Below, piece by piece: positions 1-8,215 of a stretch of 18,519 bases of DNA; position 1 is the first letter of the stretch, and each line of letters opens with the position of its first letter. The notes under the pieces were generated by a model. The model worked only from the letters and a program-made list of their open reading frames with translations, was not told the DNA's origin and searched no databases. The stretch is from JBOFSR01 sp051651645 (GTDB lineage Bacteria > Spirochaetota > Spirochaetia > Treponematales > Treponemataceae). The translations under genes were made by a program, and so were the position numbers. The stretch covers positions 1 through 18,519 of the forward strand of contig JBOFSR010000031.1 in the NCBI GenBank assembly GCA_051651645.1. The letters are read 5' to 3'.

Positions 1-2
1 AG

Positions 3-818
3 ACAGAGGTTGTGCCGTTCTCAAAAAAGCAAATCTTTATTTCACTGGATCCATTTTGTCCTCAGGATTTAGAAGATGAGCTTGAAGGCTTAATTGAATT
101 TCTTGTAGCTGATGGTTTTAAGCAGTGGGTGGTAAATAATCCCGCTCACATTGGAATGCTTAAAAAATATGATGTAAAAATTATTGCGGGCCCCTATTTG
201 TATGCCCTAAATCGCTGGGCTGTTTCGTGGCTTGAAAATCAAAATATTGTCGCCTCCATTTCTCCGCACGAGGCCTCCTTTGATGCCTTGCAAGAAATTT
301 ATGATAAAAAGCACCGCTCCCGTTTGATTGTAACTCTTTTTGTTTATCCTGCTCTTTTTAGAATGCGATTCAAGATGCCACAAAGTTATGATTTTTCATA
401 TTTTACGGATAAAGAAGGAACGGTTTTCAAATCTCTTTCAACGCCTGATGGTTCGTTTGTATTGCCAGATAATCCTTTTTCAATTATTGATAAAGTCAAA
501 CAATTGCGTGATAAAGGCTTTACGCACTACTTGATTGATATGTCAAAAATTGATGTGAAAAAAAATCAGTTTAAGCAAATTATGCAAGCTGCTTATAAGG
601 CTCAAGTTTTGCCAGAAACGAGCAGGTTTAACTGGAAAGACGGTTTTTATGATGCGGAGAAAATTGAAGCCTATAGAGAAAAAGCTGAAGCGTACAAGGT
701 TGCAAAATACAAGGCTAAGCAAAAAGCAAAGCAAGATAGTCGAGCAAATAGTGCATATAAAAAAGGGAGCCCGCGAAATACTCACTTTACCAGCAAAAAG
801 CCATCACGTAAAAAGTAG
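3..818 (+). CDS. U32 family peptidase-like protein, 3' part (5' end outside window)
   Basis: The reading frame is open to the left edge, so this is the C-terminal part of a longer protein; the GTG at 12 is probably internal. The visible part resembles the C-terminal half of U32-family peptidase/collagenase-like proteins: an alternating strand/helix pattern (FISLDPFCPQDLED, WVVNNPAHIGML, KIIAGPYLYALNRWAV) in which a G-x-x-L-Y-A-L-N segment matches the family's conserved G-x-x-L-N-x-x-N region. Known U32 relatives include tRNA or rRNA hydroxylation factors and proteases, so the substrate cannot be named from this fragment. The last 45 or so residues are a lysine/arginine-rich, low-complexity tail that could bind RNA or another polyanion; that is inference. 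No terminator is visible after the stop codon, and the next gene has its own promoter. The family call is moderately sure and the function is open. Confidence 0.6.
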   Translation, partial: TEVVPFSKKQIFISLDPFCPQDLEDELEGLIEFLVADGFKQWVVNNPAHIGMLKKYDVKIIAGPYLYALNRWAVSWLENQNIVASISPHEASFDALQEIYDKKHRSRLIVTLFVYPALFRMRFKMPQSYDFSYFTDKEGTVFKSLSTPDGSFVLPDNPFSIIDKVKQLRDKGFTHYLIDMSKIDVKKNQFKQIMQAAYKAQVLPETSRFNWKDGFYDAEKIEAYREKAEAYKVAKYKAKQKAKQDSRANSAYKKGSPRNTHFTSKKPSRKK

Positions 819-852
819 CTTTTGTAGTCTAATGCCTCTGGAACGCGTACTC

Positions 853-881
853 TTGCATAAGAGCCTTGTTTGTTATATATT
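853..881 (+). promoter_or_regulatory. Sigma70-type promoter for the 917 gene
   Basis: TTGCAT (853-858), a 17-bp spacer and TATATT (876-881). The predicted start of transcription is near 888, giving a leader of about 29 nt that contains the AGAAGG ribosome-binding site (904-909). The -35 overlaps a small inverted repeat, CTCTT-GCAT-AAGAG (850-863). The same two hexamers with the same spacing are found before the NlpC/P60 gene on the other strand. Confidence 0.5.
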
Positions 882-916
882 AAATAAAAAAATTGTCTTA
901 CATAGAAGGTGTTTAG

Positions 917-2683
917 GTGACTTCCGTTAAACGCGTTTTACTTAGTCTTATTATTTCAATTACAATTTTCTTAGGGGTTGCTCTTTTTTCACAATCAGAC
1001 TTGTACTCGCTTGTTGAAATGAAGTTATATCAGCAAAATATCATTGATGGTGTAACCGAACAGTTGAAAACAGTGAGTGGCTACATGACGCTCTATACAG
1101 AAAGCTTAAATCAAGCTTTTTCTCCCTTTGTGCAGCAAGATTCTATTCGCCGTGTTTTTTCTCCCGTTCAAACTGATGAAGATATTCAAGATCGCACAAT
1201 GCAATTTGGAAAACTGAGTGAAGAAAATTATGGCTTGCTCGGTTTTCGAATTATAGACCGCAGCGGAAAGCGAATTCATTACAGCTCATTTAGTAAAGAC
1301 ATTCTTGAAAAGACAAAAACTCAATTGTCATATAAAAATTATAACGAGGATGCCGCAGAGATTTCTTTTAATCTTCTTTCTGTGGAAGAAAATGGTAGCC
1401 CGCGGATAATTTTTGATACAAATTTTGATCAATTAATTGTTGCCTATCCATTTACCGACTCGTACCTTTTGTACCGTGGGACAGCATTGTTTTATATTTC
1501 TTCCTCTGGACTTGCACGCTTTTTAGCAAAGCATAATATTATTAGCATTAGTGACAATATTCGTCTTTTGGGGCAAACACCCAGTGAATCATTGCCGCAA
1601 GCACAGGGCATTGTTTTATTTGCACCGCATGTTGGCACAAGCATTTTTCTCAATGAAATTCAATTTAAGTGGAATAATAAACTTTTTTCAAGTGAGAGAC
1701 TGTTTTCATCAAGTGACCAAACTCTGTGGCTTTTATTTTCACATGAAATGCCAAATGAAATGGTTATTAGTAGCGTTTTTCCAGAGTCGTATTTTGTGCT
1801 TGATAAGGCCATTCGTGCTATTTTATTTTGGACTTTTTTTATTTGTACCTTTTTTATTTGCCTTGGAATTTTGGCAATCAAGCAGGATGATTTAACAATA
1901 ATTAAAGATAAGATTCGGCGTTTTCAGTTTTCGCTTGTTGAAGAGCTTTATGAGAAAAACGAGGATATCGATTGGAAAACCTTAAGCGAAATAATTAGAA
2001 ACAAACGGCATGAAATAATTGAATCCCTTGTTGCAAGCAGTTTTTCAGAAAAAAAAATACAGAAATATCAGCATGAAATTGATGTTATAATTGAGAAAAA
2101 CTGGATACAAATTCTTTCAATTATTGAAACATACATCCCATCGTTAAAAATCTTGAAAGAGGAAACAGACGGTAAAAAAATTGTTACGACTGCCGAGCTC
2201 GTTGATGCGATGATGCAAAAAAATGAGGGGCGAAAAATCCTTGCAAGAATTTGTGTTAATAAAACTGATTTAAAATCAAAATTTAAAAATACCGAAAAAG
2301 AATTTATTCATGAAGAAGATTTTGAAGAAATTGAAGATGCCGATGAAGCGGACGATAAGGCAAGCCTAAAGGTTAAGGGGCTTTTATCAAGAATTTTGAA
2401 AGTTGACCCCGAGACGGATTATGCTTCCTTTGGTGAAGATTATGAGGATTTGGATGAGCTTGATGATTTAGAAGATATTGAGGATGATAAAATTGTGATT
2501 CCTGTTGCACAAATTGCCAAAAGTTATTCGTCGATACAAAGTGATTTTGCTAAAAGCAAACGCCACAAAGGCTTACTTGAAAAAAATATAAATAAAGATG
2601 CCGTAGGTATTGTCAAAAAAACTTCGCGAGATAAAAAGGCGTTTAGAAAATTTGAAAAACGCATAGCAAATTACGGAAAATAG
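917..2683 (+). CDS. Two-helix membrane protein with extracytoplasmic sensor-like domain and acidic tail; family not recognised
   Basis: I do not recognise this 588-residue protein. It starts at GTG, supported by AGAAGG seven bases upstream. A hydrophobic helix at about residues 7-25 is followed by an extracytoplasmic region of about 270 residues, then a second helix at about 300-320 rich in Phe and Ile. This topology (helix, large periplasmic domain, helix, cytoplasmic part) is that of membrane sensors, but no histidine kinase, HAMP, methyl-accepting or cyclase motif follows. The cytoplasmic part is charged and mostly helical. It has two strongly acidic stretches (about 465-480 and 507-525, nearly all Asp/Glu) and a basic C-terminus. 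It is monocistronic and ends at a bidirectional terminator. A scaffold or sensor role is only a guess. Confidence 0.6.
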   Translation: MTSVKRVLLSLIISITIFLGVALFSQSDLYSLVEMKLYQQNIIDGVTEQLKTVSGYMTLYTESLNQAFSPFVQQDSIRRVFSPVQTDEDIQDRTMQFGKLSEENYGLLGFRIIDRSGKRIHYSSFSKDILEKTKTQLSYKNYNEDAAEISFNLLSVEENGSPRIIFDTNFDQLIVAYPFTDSYLLYRGTALFYISSSGLARFLAKHNIISISDNIRLLGQTPSESLPQAQGIVLFAPHVGTSIFLNEIQFKWNNKLFSSERLFSSSDQTLWLLFSHEMPNEMVISSVFPESYFVLDKAIRAILFWTFFICTFFICLGILAIKQDDLTIIKDKIRRFQFSLVEELYEKNEDIDWKTLSEIIRNKRHEIIESLVASSFSEKKIQKYQHEIDVIIEKNWIQILSIIETYIPSLKILKEETDGKKIVTTAELVDAMMQKNEGRKILARICVNKTDLKSKFKNTEKEFIHEEDFEEIEDADEADDKASLKVKGLLSRILKVDPETDYASFGEDYEDLDELDDLEDIEDDKIVIPVAQIAKSYSSIQSDFAKSKRHKGLLEKNINKDAVGIVKKTSRDKKAFRKFEKRIANYGK

Positions 2684-2692
2684 AGATAAGCG

Positions 2693-2726
2693 AAAAAAAA
2701 CCTTCATACTTGATGAAGGTTTTTTG
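2693..2726. terminator. Bidirectional Rho-independent terminator
   Basis: Perfect 7-bp stem CCTTCAT (2701-2707) / ATGAAGG (2713-2719) with a 5-nt loop. An A-tract (2693-2700) lies on the left and a T-tract (2720-2725) on the right, so it should work on both strands. It lies between the convergent 917-2683 gene and gpmI, only 9 bp past the first stop and about 10 bp past the gpmI stop. Confidence 0.85.
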
Positions 2727-2736
2727 TTTTCTCGTG

Positions 2737-4389
2737 TTATTTGAACTTAAGAAGCGATTTGTCGTAATCTTTTGGGGGTTTAAATCCTAAAAGATTTATA
2801 CATGTTGCCGCAAGAGAGCTAATTCCCAAACCTTCGTTAAGAGTTTTATCATATTCACCTTGACTTGCAGGATCATAAATAATTCCTGGTACAGGATTTA
2901 ACGAGTGAGCCGTTTTTGCTTTTGGCGTTCCATCTTCTTTTTTTGCAACGCTACCATCTTTTTTGTGCTCATACATATCATCTGAGTTTCCATGATCTGC
3001 AGAAAGCACCATGATTCCGCCTGCTGCATCAATAGCTTTTTTGAGGCGCCCCAGTTGTAGATCCATTGCCTCCATCGAGCAAACAACAGCGTTGAAAATA
3101 CCTGTATGGCCAACCATATCTCCATTGGGAAAATTCAATCGAATAAAATCGTATTTTTCACTTTTGATTGCTTCAAGAACTTTGTCGGTAATTTCCGCAC
3201 ATTTCATCCAAGGACGTTGTTCAAACGGCACAACATCGCTTTTTACTTCCACATAATCTTCAAGTTTTTCATCAAATTTGCCTAATCGATTTCCATTAAA
3301 AAAGTACGTAACATGTCCATATTTTTGCGTTTCACTAATTGCCAGCTGACGAACGCCTGATTGAACGAGGTACTCGCTCATAACATTATCAATCGCTGGA
3401 GGGCTAACCAAATATTGCTTAGGAATATGCAAGTCGCCGTCATATTCCATCATGCCTGCGTATTCAACTTTTGGTATGCGAATGCGGTCAAACTTATCAA
3501 ATTCAGAGCCTGTTTCAAATGCCGCAGTTAGCTCCAAAGCACGATCGCCTCTAAAGTTAAAGTAAATCACGCTATCGCCATCGTTTATTGCACCGATAGC
3601 TTTTCCATTATCGGTAATAACAAATTCTTTTAAGTCCTGATCGATGATCCCTGGGATTTCTTTTCGATACGTTTCAACTGCTTCTTTTGCGCTTGAAAAT
3701 GCTCGTCCCTTACCCAGTACATGACAGTTCCAACCACGCTCAACCATTGACCAATCAGCATTATAGCGATCCATGGTTAAATACATTCGTCCGCCGCCTG
3801 ATGCAATTTTTGCATCAAAGTTATCCGTGTTCAGTGTTGCTAAATACTCTTCAAATGGATTGATATAATCTAAGGCACTTGTTTCGCCAACATCACGACC
3901 GTCAAGCAACGCATGAATACGAACTGTTTCTACGCCGTCACGCTTTGCTGTTTCAATCATTGCTTTGAGGTGGTCAATGTGGGAGTGAACGTTTCCGTCA
4001 GAAAAAAGTCCAATAAAATGTAACGTTGATTTATTGTTTTTTGTGTTTGCTACAAGGTTTTTCCATGTGTCGGCGGCAAACATTGCACCTTTTGCAATGG
4101 AGTTTGATACAAGCTTTGCACCCTGAGCAAAAACCCGTCCGCAACCAATTGCATTATGCCCAACTTCACTGTTTCCCATGTCATCATCAGAAGGAAGCCC
4201 AACCGCCATTCCATGTGCTTTTAGTTTTGTTTGGCAACTTAAACTTGCAATGTGATTTAAGTTGTCCATTCGGCTTGCTTTAACCGCATCCCCTTCCTCA
4301 TATTTGCCATAGCCAACGCCATCCATGATAACTAGAACTAAAGGCCCTTTTCGCCCTTTCCATTTTGAGTTTTTTTCTAATCCTTTCAT
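2737..4389 (-). CDS. gpmI: 2,3-bisphosphoglycerate-independent phosphoglycerate mutase
   Basis: Interconverts 3-phosphoglycerate and 2-phosphoglycerate in glycolysis, in the cytoplasm. The protein is 550 residues, at the long end of the usual family length. It belongs to the alkaline-phosphatase superfamily and normally uses two Mn2+ ions. Near the N-terminus MDGVGYG supplies the first metal Asp (D23), and DMGNSEVGHNAIG carries the phosphorylated serine (S74). Further on, HALLDGRDVGETSA, FNFRGDRALEL, RLNFPNGDMVGHTG and SADHGNSDDMYEH are the other substrate- and metal-binding motifs; all look intact. The start is supported by AAGGA about 9 bases upstream. It is a single-gene unit, divergent from the 4693 operon and closed by the terminator at 2693-2726. 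The identification is secure. Confidence 0.97.
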   Translation of the reverse strand: MKGLEKNSKWKGRKGPLVLVIMDGVGYGKYEEGDAVKASRMDNLNHIASLSCQTKLKAHGMAVGLPSDDDMGNSEVGHNAIGCGRVFAQGAKLVSNSIAKGAMFAADTWKNLVANTKNNKSTLHFIGLFSDGNVHSHIDHLKAMIETAKRDGVETVRIHALLDGRDVGETSALDYINPFEEYLATLNTDNFDAKIASGGGRMYLTMDRYNADWSMVERGWNCHVLGKGRAFSSAKEAVETYRKEIPGIIDQDLKEFVITDNGKAIGAINDGDSVIYFNFRGDRALELTAAFETGSEFDKFDRIRIPKVEYAGMMEYDGDLHIPKQYLVSPPAIDNVMSEYLVQSGVRQLAISETQKYGHVTYFFNGNRLGKFDEKLEDYVEVKSDVVPFEQRPWMKCAEITDKVLEAIKSEKYDFIRLNFPNGDMVGHTGIFNAVVCSMEAMDLQLGRLKKAIDAAGGIMVLSADHGNSDDMYEHKKDGSVAKKEDGTPKAKTAHSLNPVPGIIYDPASQGEYDKTLNEGLGISSLAATCINLLGFKPPKDYDKSLLKFK

Positions 4390-4412
4390 ATAATAAATCC
4401 TTATTTGTCACG

Positions 4413-4441
4413 ATTTTATCGCGTTTAAATTGAGTTGATAA
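4413..4441 (-). promoter_or_regulatory. Possible gpmI promoter
   Basis: On the minus strand, TTATCA (4441-4436), 17 bp, TAAAAT (4418-4413). The predicted leader is about 16 nt and includes the AAGGA site. Both hexamers are imperfect, so this is a weak call. Confidence 0.3.
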
Positions 4442-4648
4442 TTATTTGATTAAAAAAATTATCACGCCTTTCAGAAACTCTATTATAGAAAGAAAAAATG
4501 ATTTTTTCAATGGGGAGTTAGCGAATTTTGTTTGAGAATAGTATTTTATTTAAATGCTACTCTCTCTTCTTTTTTTTAGTGTAAATAAATATATTTTTCT
4601 ATCCTAAAAAAGCTATTTTTACATGATGAGGGTCTTCCTTTTTTTGCA

Positions 4649-4677
4649 TTGACAGTTTCATAGTTTTCCTTTATACT
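4649..4677 (+). promoter_or_regulatory. Near-consensus sigma70 promoter of the 4693 operon
   Basis: TTGACA (4649-4654, perfect), 17-bp spacer, TATACT (4672-4677). The predicted start of transcription is near 4684, only about 9 nt before the ATG at 4693, and no ribosome-binding site fits in between. Confidence 0.75.
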
Positions 4678-4692
4678 GATGCAAGTTTTAAT

Positions 4693-5040
4693 ATGAATGA
4701 TGAGTTAAAAAAGGCTTTTCAACGGCAAAATGCTGGCGATGAGTTCATTAAAGTTACAGATCTCCCCAACAAACCGCTCACATCAGAGCAAAAAGTTCAG
4801 TTAAACCGCAAAGGAAACGTTTTATTTAATTCAGGCGATATTATTGGTGCATTGAAAATCTACAAAGCAACGGGCTATTCTGATGGTCTTGTTCGTGCTG
4901 GTGATAAATTTGCAGAGCAAGGCAAAGAGATCGATGCATTAAAATTATATTATCTTGCACACAGTAAAATAAAAACAGAATATGTAAGCTCAAAACTTGC
5001 ACAACTAATATCATCAGTGATGCAAGAAAGGACAGAATAA
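4693..5040 (+). CDS. Small helical protein of unknown function, first gene of a TPR operon
   Basis: A soluble 115-residue protein with no signal peptide or membrane helix; I do not recognise a family. After a polar N-terminus (about 1-30) it is predicted helical. Residues 33-100 look like degenerate TPR-type helix pairs (KGNVLFNSGDIIGALKIYKATG, then AGDKFAEQGKEIDALKLYYLAHS; the Gly/Ala/Tyr spacing matches TPR). It is followed after 2 bases by a clear TPR protein and then rlmN, so it may act with the TPR protein. No Shine-Dalgarno sequence precedes the ATG, and the promoter lies only about 9 nt away by prediction. That would make it a leaderless or very short-leader message. Confidence 0.75.
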   Translation: MNDELKKAFQRQNAGDEFIKVTDLPNKPLTSEQKVQLNRKGNVLFNSGDIIGALKIYKATGYSDGLVRAGDKFAEQGKEIDALKLYYLAHSKIKTEYVSSKLAQLISSVMQERTE

Positions 5041-5042
5041 CT

Positions 5043-6188
5043 ATGGACGATTTTTTTCTACAAATGCCATCTCAAGAAAATTCAATGGATTTTTCTGAGG
5101 CGGACGAGAAAACAAAGCAAATTTCTGATTTATCAAAAGAAGGATATCAATTACTAAAAGACGGCGAAGTTGATTCCGCTATTGAAATTTTTAATAAAAT
5201 TCTTGCAATCGATGAAAACAATAATTATGCACTGGTTGGCCTCGGTGATGCAGAGCGCCGCCGAAATAATATTTCAAAGGCAGAAGACTATTATAATCAA
5301 TGCATTACTTTTTATCCAAACAATAACTACGCCCTATTCGGACTCGCTGATTGTTACAAGATAAACCGACAACATCAAAAAGCCATTGATATTTGGAAAA
5401 ATTACGTTAAACAAGATCCAGAGAACATAGCAATTTTGACACGCATTGCAGATGGATATCGCAAGTTAAAAGACTTCAAAAACTCTAAAGTGGAATATTT
5501 AAAAGTTTTAGACATCGATAAATCAAGTGCTTATGCACTTATTGGCCTTGGACATTTACATTTTGATTTTAGAGAATACCGAGATGCACTGTATTACTGG
5601 ACACGCGTGCTTGATATTGCAGGCTATGAAGTCGATATTCGCATTCTCACCTCAATTGGAAATTGTCATCGAAAGCTTAAAACCTTTGAAAGTGGCATAT
5701 ATTATTTTGAGAGGGCTCTTGAAATGTCGCCTAATAATTTTTATGCGCTTTTTGGTTTAGCTGATTGCTATCGAGGATTAAAACAACAAACAAAATCAAT
5801 TGAATACTGGAATAAAATTTTAGAGGGTGATCCTAATAATAAAGTTATCTTAACTCGACTAGCAGATGCGTACCGTCACCTAGAAGATTACGACACAGCA
5901 TCAAATTATTATCAAAAGGCACTCAATATTGAATTTGACACCTATGCCGTTTTGGGGCTGGCCTTAATCAGCAAAATACAGGGCAAGTACGATGATGCTA
6001 TCAAAAGTCTCACACGCTTAATCGAGGCTGATCCAAAAAGTTCACGACTTTATTTAGATTTAGCAGATTGCTATGTTGAACAAAATCGAAAAACAGACGC
6101 AATCCAAGCTCTTGAGCGATTTCAAAAACTTGGATTAAGAAATTATAACGTTGCTGAGGCACTTGATAGAATCAAGCAGTCTTTGTAA
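5043..6188 (+). CDS. Tetratricopeptide-repeat protein with a two-TPR super-repeat
   Basis: A cytoplasmic-looking 381-residue protein made almost wholly of TPRs from about residue 28 to the end; no signal peptide or other domain is seen. TPRs form superhelical scaffolds that bind protein partners, and the partner here is unknown. A longer unit of about 68 residues repeats: Y-A-L-x-G-L begins at Y96, Y164 and Y234 (and a divergent Y301), each followed near the middle by an I-L-T-x-x-A/G segment. A tryptophan sits exactly 22 residues after the first tyrosine (W118, W186, W256). AAAGGA about 10 bases upstream supports the start. It lies 2 bases after the 115-residue gene and 6 bases before rlmN, so the three genes are probably one operon. 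Confidence 0.9.
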   Translation: MDDFFLQMPSQENSMDFSEADEKTKQISDLSKEGYQLLKDGEVDSAIEIFNKILAIDENNNYALVGLGDAERRRNNISKAEDYYNQCITFYPNNNYALFGLADCYKINRQHQKAIDIWKNYVKQDPENIAILTRIADGYRKLKDFKNSKVEYLKVLDIDKSSAYALIGLGHLHFDFREYRDALYYWTRVLDIAGYEVDIRILTSIGNCHRKLKTFESGIYYFERALEMSPNNFYALFGLADCYRGLKQQTKSIEYWNKILEGDPNNKVILTRLADAYRHLEDYDTASNYYQKALNIEFDTYAVLGLALISKIQGKYDDAIKSLTRLIEADPKSSRLYLDLADCYVEQNRKTDAIQALERFQKLGLRNYNVAEALDRIKQSL

Positions 6189-6194
6189 GCATAT

Positions 6195-7232
6195 ATGCAA
6201 ACATCAACTGAACAAGAAAAAAAACATATTTTATCGTATGTACCACAAGAAATAGTCGCTTTTTTTCCAAATGAGCCTGCATTCCGTGCAAAGCAGATTT
6301 TTAAGTGGCTTTCAAAAAATATTAAATCATTTGACGAAATGACAAATATTTCTCCCGCTTTACGTCAGCAATTAACGAATGATTTTTTTCTTTTTTCTTC
6401 TATAATAAATCAAAAGCTTGAAGATTCTGATGGAACGGTAAAGCTACAAATCCAATTATATGACAAAGCTTGCATTGAGGCGGTTTTGCTCACGGACATC
6501 GAAGGGCGAAAAACCGCGTGCCTTTCTTCCCAAGTAGGCTGTGCCATGGCATGCACTTTTTGTCAAACGGCAAAGCTAGGTTTTTTGCGAAATCTTTGTG
6601 CAGGGGAAATAATTGAACAAGTTTTATTCCTTGAGCAAATTGCTGAAAAAATCGACAACTTTGTTTTTATGGGAATGGGCGAGCCACTTGATAATTTAGC
6701 GGAAGTTAGAAAGGCTATTCAAATTTTAACTCATCCCGAGGGAGCAAATTTTTCAAAGCGTCGATTCACCCTTTCAACCTCTGGATTAATTAAGCAAATC
6801 TACGATTTAGCGGATAATGGGCCAGACATAAAACTTGCCGTCTCCCTAACAAGTGCGAATGCTGAAAAACGTCAAAAACTCATGCCAATTGCAAAGACAA
6901 ACAATCTTTTTGATTTACAAAAAGCCATTCAATATTACACTGAAAAAACAAATTCCCGCTGCACAATCGAAATTCCGCTTTTGTCAGGAGTTAATACTGA
7001 CGACGAAGCTATTAAAGAGCTTGTACAATTTTGTGCCGATTTATCGATACACATAAATTTGATTCCATGGAATAAAGTTGAGGGCATTTCTTTTTCTGAG
7101 CCAACACAGGCTGAAATAAAAAAAATCATGCAAAAATTAGAAAAAGCAAATATTCCTGTAACGCTACGAGCAAAACGTGGCAGAAAAATCGGCGGAGCGT
7201 GCGGTCAATTAGGAAAAACAACGACCAACTAG
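6195..7232 (+). CDS. rlmN: Dual-specificity rRNA/tRNA adenine-C2 methyltransferase RlmN (radical SAM)
   Basis: Methylates C2 of A2503 in 23S rRNA and of A37 in some tRNAs, using S-adenosylmethionine radical chemistry. The 345 residues match the family. An N-terminal helical domain (about 1-95, with FRAKQIFKWL) precedes the 4Fe-4S motif CAMACTFC (C116, C120, C123). GMGEPLDN, the SAM-contact FTLSTSGL and IPWNKVEG follow. The methyl-carrying cysteine is C336, in GGACGQL; the other catalytic cysteine is C116+2 or nearby by family knowledge and I did not map it. The genomic setting and the sequence fit housekeeping RlmN better than the resistance enzyme Cfr. The ATG lies 6 bases after the TPR stop and has no clear ribosome-binding site, so translation is probably coupled to the gene before. 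Confidence 0.95.
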   Translation: MQTSTEQEKKHILSYVPQEIVAFFPNEPAFRAKQIFKWLSKNIKSFDEMTNISPALRQQLTNDFFLFSSIINQKLEDSDGTVKLQIQLYDKACIEAVLLTDIEGRKTACLSSQVGCAMACTFCQTAKLGFLRNLCAGEIIEQVLFLEQIAEKIDNFVFMGMGEPLDNLAEVRKAIQILTHPEGANFSKRRFTLSTSGLIKQIYDLADNGPDIKLAVSLTSANAEKRQKLMPIAKTNNLFDLQKAIQYYTEKTNSRCTIEIPLLSGVNTDDEAIKELVQFCADLSIHINLIPWNKVEGISFSEPTQAEIKKIMQKLEKANIPVTLRAKRGRKIGGACGQLGKTTTN

Positions 7233-7265
7233 CCTAGGTTTGGCTCAAAACTATATTCGTAAGCC

Positions 7266-8138
7266 TTACTCTGAAAATAATCGTTGATACGACCACGTAC
7301 TGAGTTCTAGTACATATGGCAAGTCATCAAAATGAGCAAGATAATGCTCGCCATAGATATAAAAAGTGACTTGGTGATTTCCTTTTTGCGATTCAAAGTA
7401 TACCGTAGTAGCTTCATTAAGATTTTCAACTATTTTTGCTGAGAAAATCCCACCACCACGCATTGTTAATAACCGATGCAAAAAATCATCCGCCGCAGTA
7501 TTTTCTTGCATAGAGCGAGTGAAACTTTCTGTCTTGTTTTCTTTTATGTAAGAGAAGCGTTTTATTTCATTTGCATTTAATTGATTGTACTGTGGAATGA
7601 TAGTCATATCTGCCCAAAAAGTTTTGTCAAAAGTTAAAAACTGCTGCAAATTATTTTCTGTGCTATAAATTATTTTTTTGTTCAAGGCGTACAAAAAAAT
7701 TTTATTACCAATAATATTTTTTGCCCCAAGTATTATTTTAGAAAAAGACTTTTCATTGCTCTCTATTTCTACTAAAAAACCATCGGAATCACTAAGCCCA
7801 TATCGATCAATTGATTTTAAATTATTTGCCTGAACACTCAATACTCGTTCTGCAGCAAAAAGTTGAAAAAAATTATCTAAAACTTTTTTATCAACAAGAA
7901 ATTTTACCTCGTTGTGCGTTGCCCACCACAGATTATCTTGTTTCTCAATGCGAAGTTTTTCATCTCCTTGAGAAACAGATATTTGCGTTGCACCAGCAAG
8001 ATATTTTTTATTAAATAAAACAGACGAAATATTTTTTGTTTTTCTTTCTTGCGGCAAGATATAATAGCCTAAAATAAAAACACAGGCTAAAATCAGACAA
8101 GAAATTATTTGCACATACAGAGTTTTTTTATAAGTCAT
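7266..8138 (-). CDS. Membrane-anchored DUF4340-like protein
   Basis: A 290-residue protein with one N-terminal membrane helix (about residues 8-28), the rest outside the inner membrane. The body has the look of DUF4340: repeats of about 80 residues in which ISVSQGDEKLRIEKQDNLWW (strand, charged turn, strand ending in W-W) is followed by a helix of the V-L-D-N-F-F-Q-L type, with Y-G-L-S and a W-A-D later. DUF4340 proteins often sit beside Gld-type ABC transporter genes in other bacteria, but no such gene is next to this one. Function is unknown. AAAGGGA with 5-base spacing supports the start. It converges on rlmN with a 33-bp gap in which I see no good terminator, and it is divergent from the 8216 operon. 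Confidence 0.65.
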   Translation of the reverse strand: MTYKKTLYVQIISCLILACVFILGYYILPQERKTKNISSVLFNKKYLAGATQISVSQGDEKLRIEKQDNLWWATHNEVKFLVDKKVLDNFFQLFAAERVLSVQANNLKSIDRYGLSDSDGFLVEIESNEKSFSKIILGAKNIIGNKIFLYALNKKIIYSTENNLQQFLTFDKTFWADMTIIPQYNQLNANEIKRFSYIKENKTESFTRSMQENTAADDFLHRLLTMRGGGIFSAKIVENLNEATTVYFESQKGNHQVTFYIYGEHYLAHFDDLPYVLELSTWSYQRLFSE

Positions 8139-8150
8139 AAAATTCCCTTT

Positions 8151-8178
8151 TTGATTGCTTTTACGGTACGCTTATAGT
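8151..8178 (+). promoter_or_regulatory. Probable promoter of the 8216 lipoprotein-rsmG operon
   Basis: TTGATT (8151-8156), 16-bp spacer, TATAGT (8173-8178). The predicted leader of about 31 nt contains AAGGGA (8206-8211). The -10 runs into a 10-bp palindrome, TAGTATACTA (8175-8184), which also offers TATACT to the opposite strand. Confidence 0.45.
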
Positions 8179-8215
8179 ATACTAAACGAACAAAAAAATA
8201 AAGCTAAGGGATTAT

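Larger units (their letters stand above)
4390..4692. other. 303-bp divergent intergenic region between gpmI and the 4693 operon
   Basis: No gene is seen. The region is very A/T-rich. It holds a weak gpmI promoter (4413-4441), an 8-bp inverted repeat TGATAATT (4436-4443) / AATTATCA (4457-4464) overlapping that promoter's -35, an A/T hairpin GAAAAAA-TGA-TTTTTTC (4492-4508), and the strong promoter of the rightward operon (4649-4677). Roughly 4509-4645 contains nothing I can name. Confidence 0.6.

Noticed and set aside
4026..4283. Open frame antisense to gpmI, and many similar frames inside other genes
   Set aside because: These lie wholly inside strongly supported genes, lack ribosome-binding sites, and show no recognisable protein pattern.
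6195..7232. Cfr-type antibiotic-resistance methyltransferase instead of RlmN
   Set aside because: The motifs and the housekeeping operon fit RlmN; there is no sign of a mobile element or resistance context.
7233..7265. AGCC/GGCT repeats as a terminator between rlmN and the DUF4340-like gene
   Set aside because: Stems are only 4 bp and no T-tract follows.
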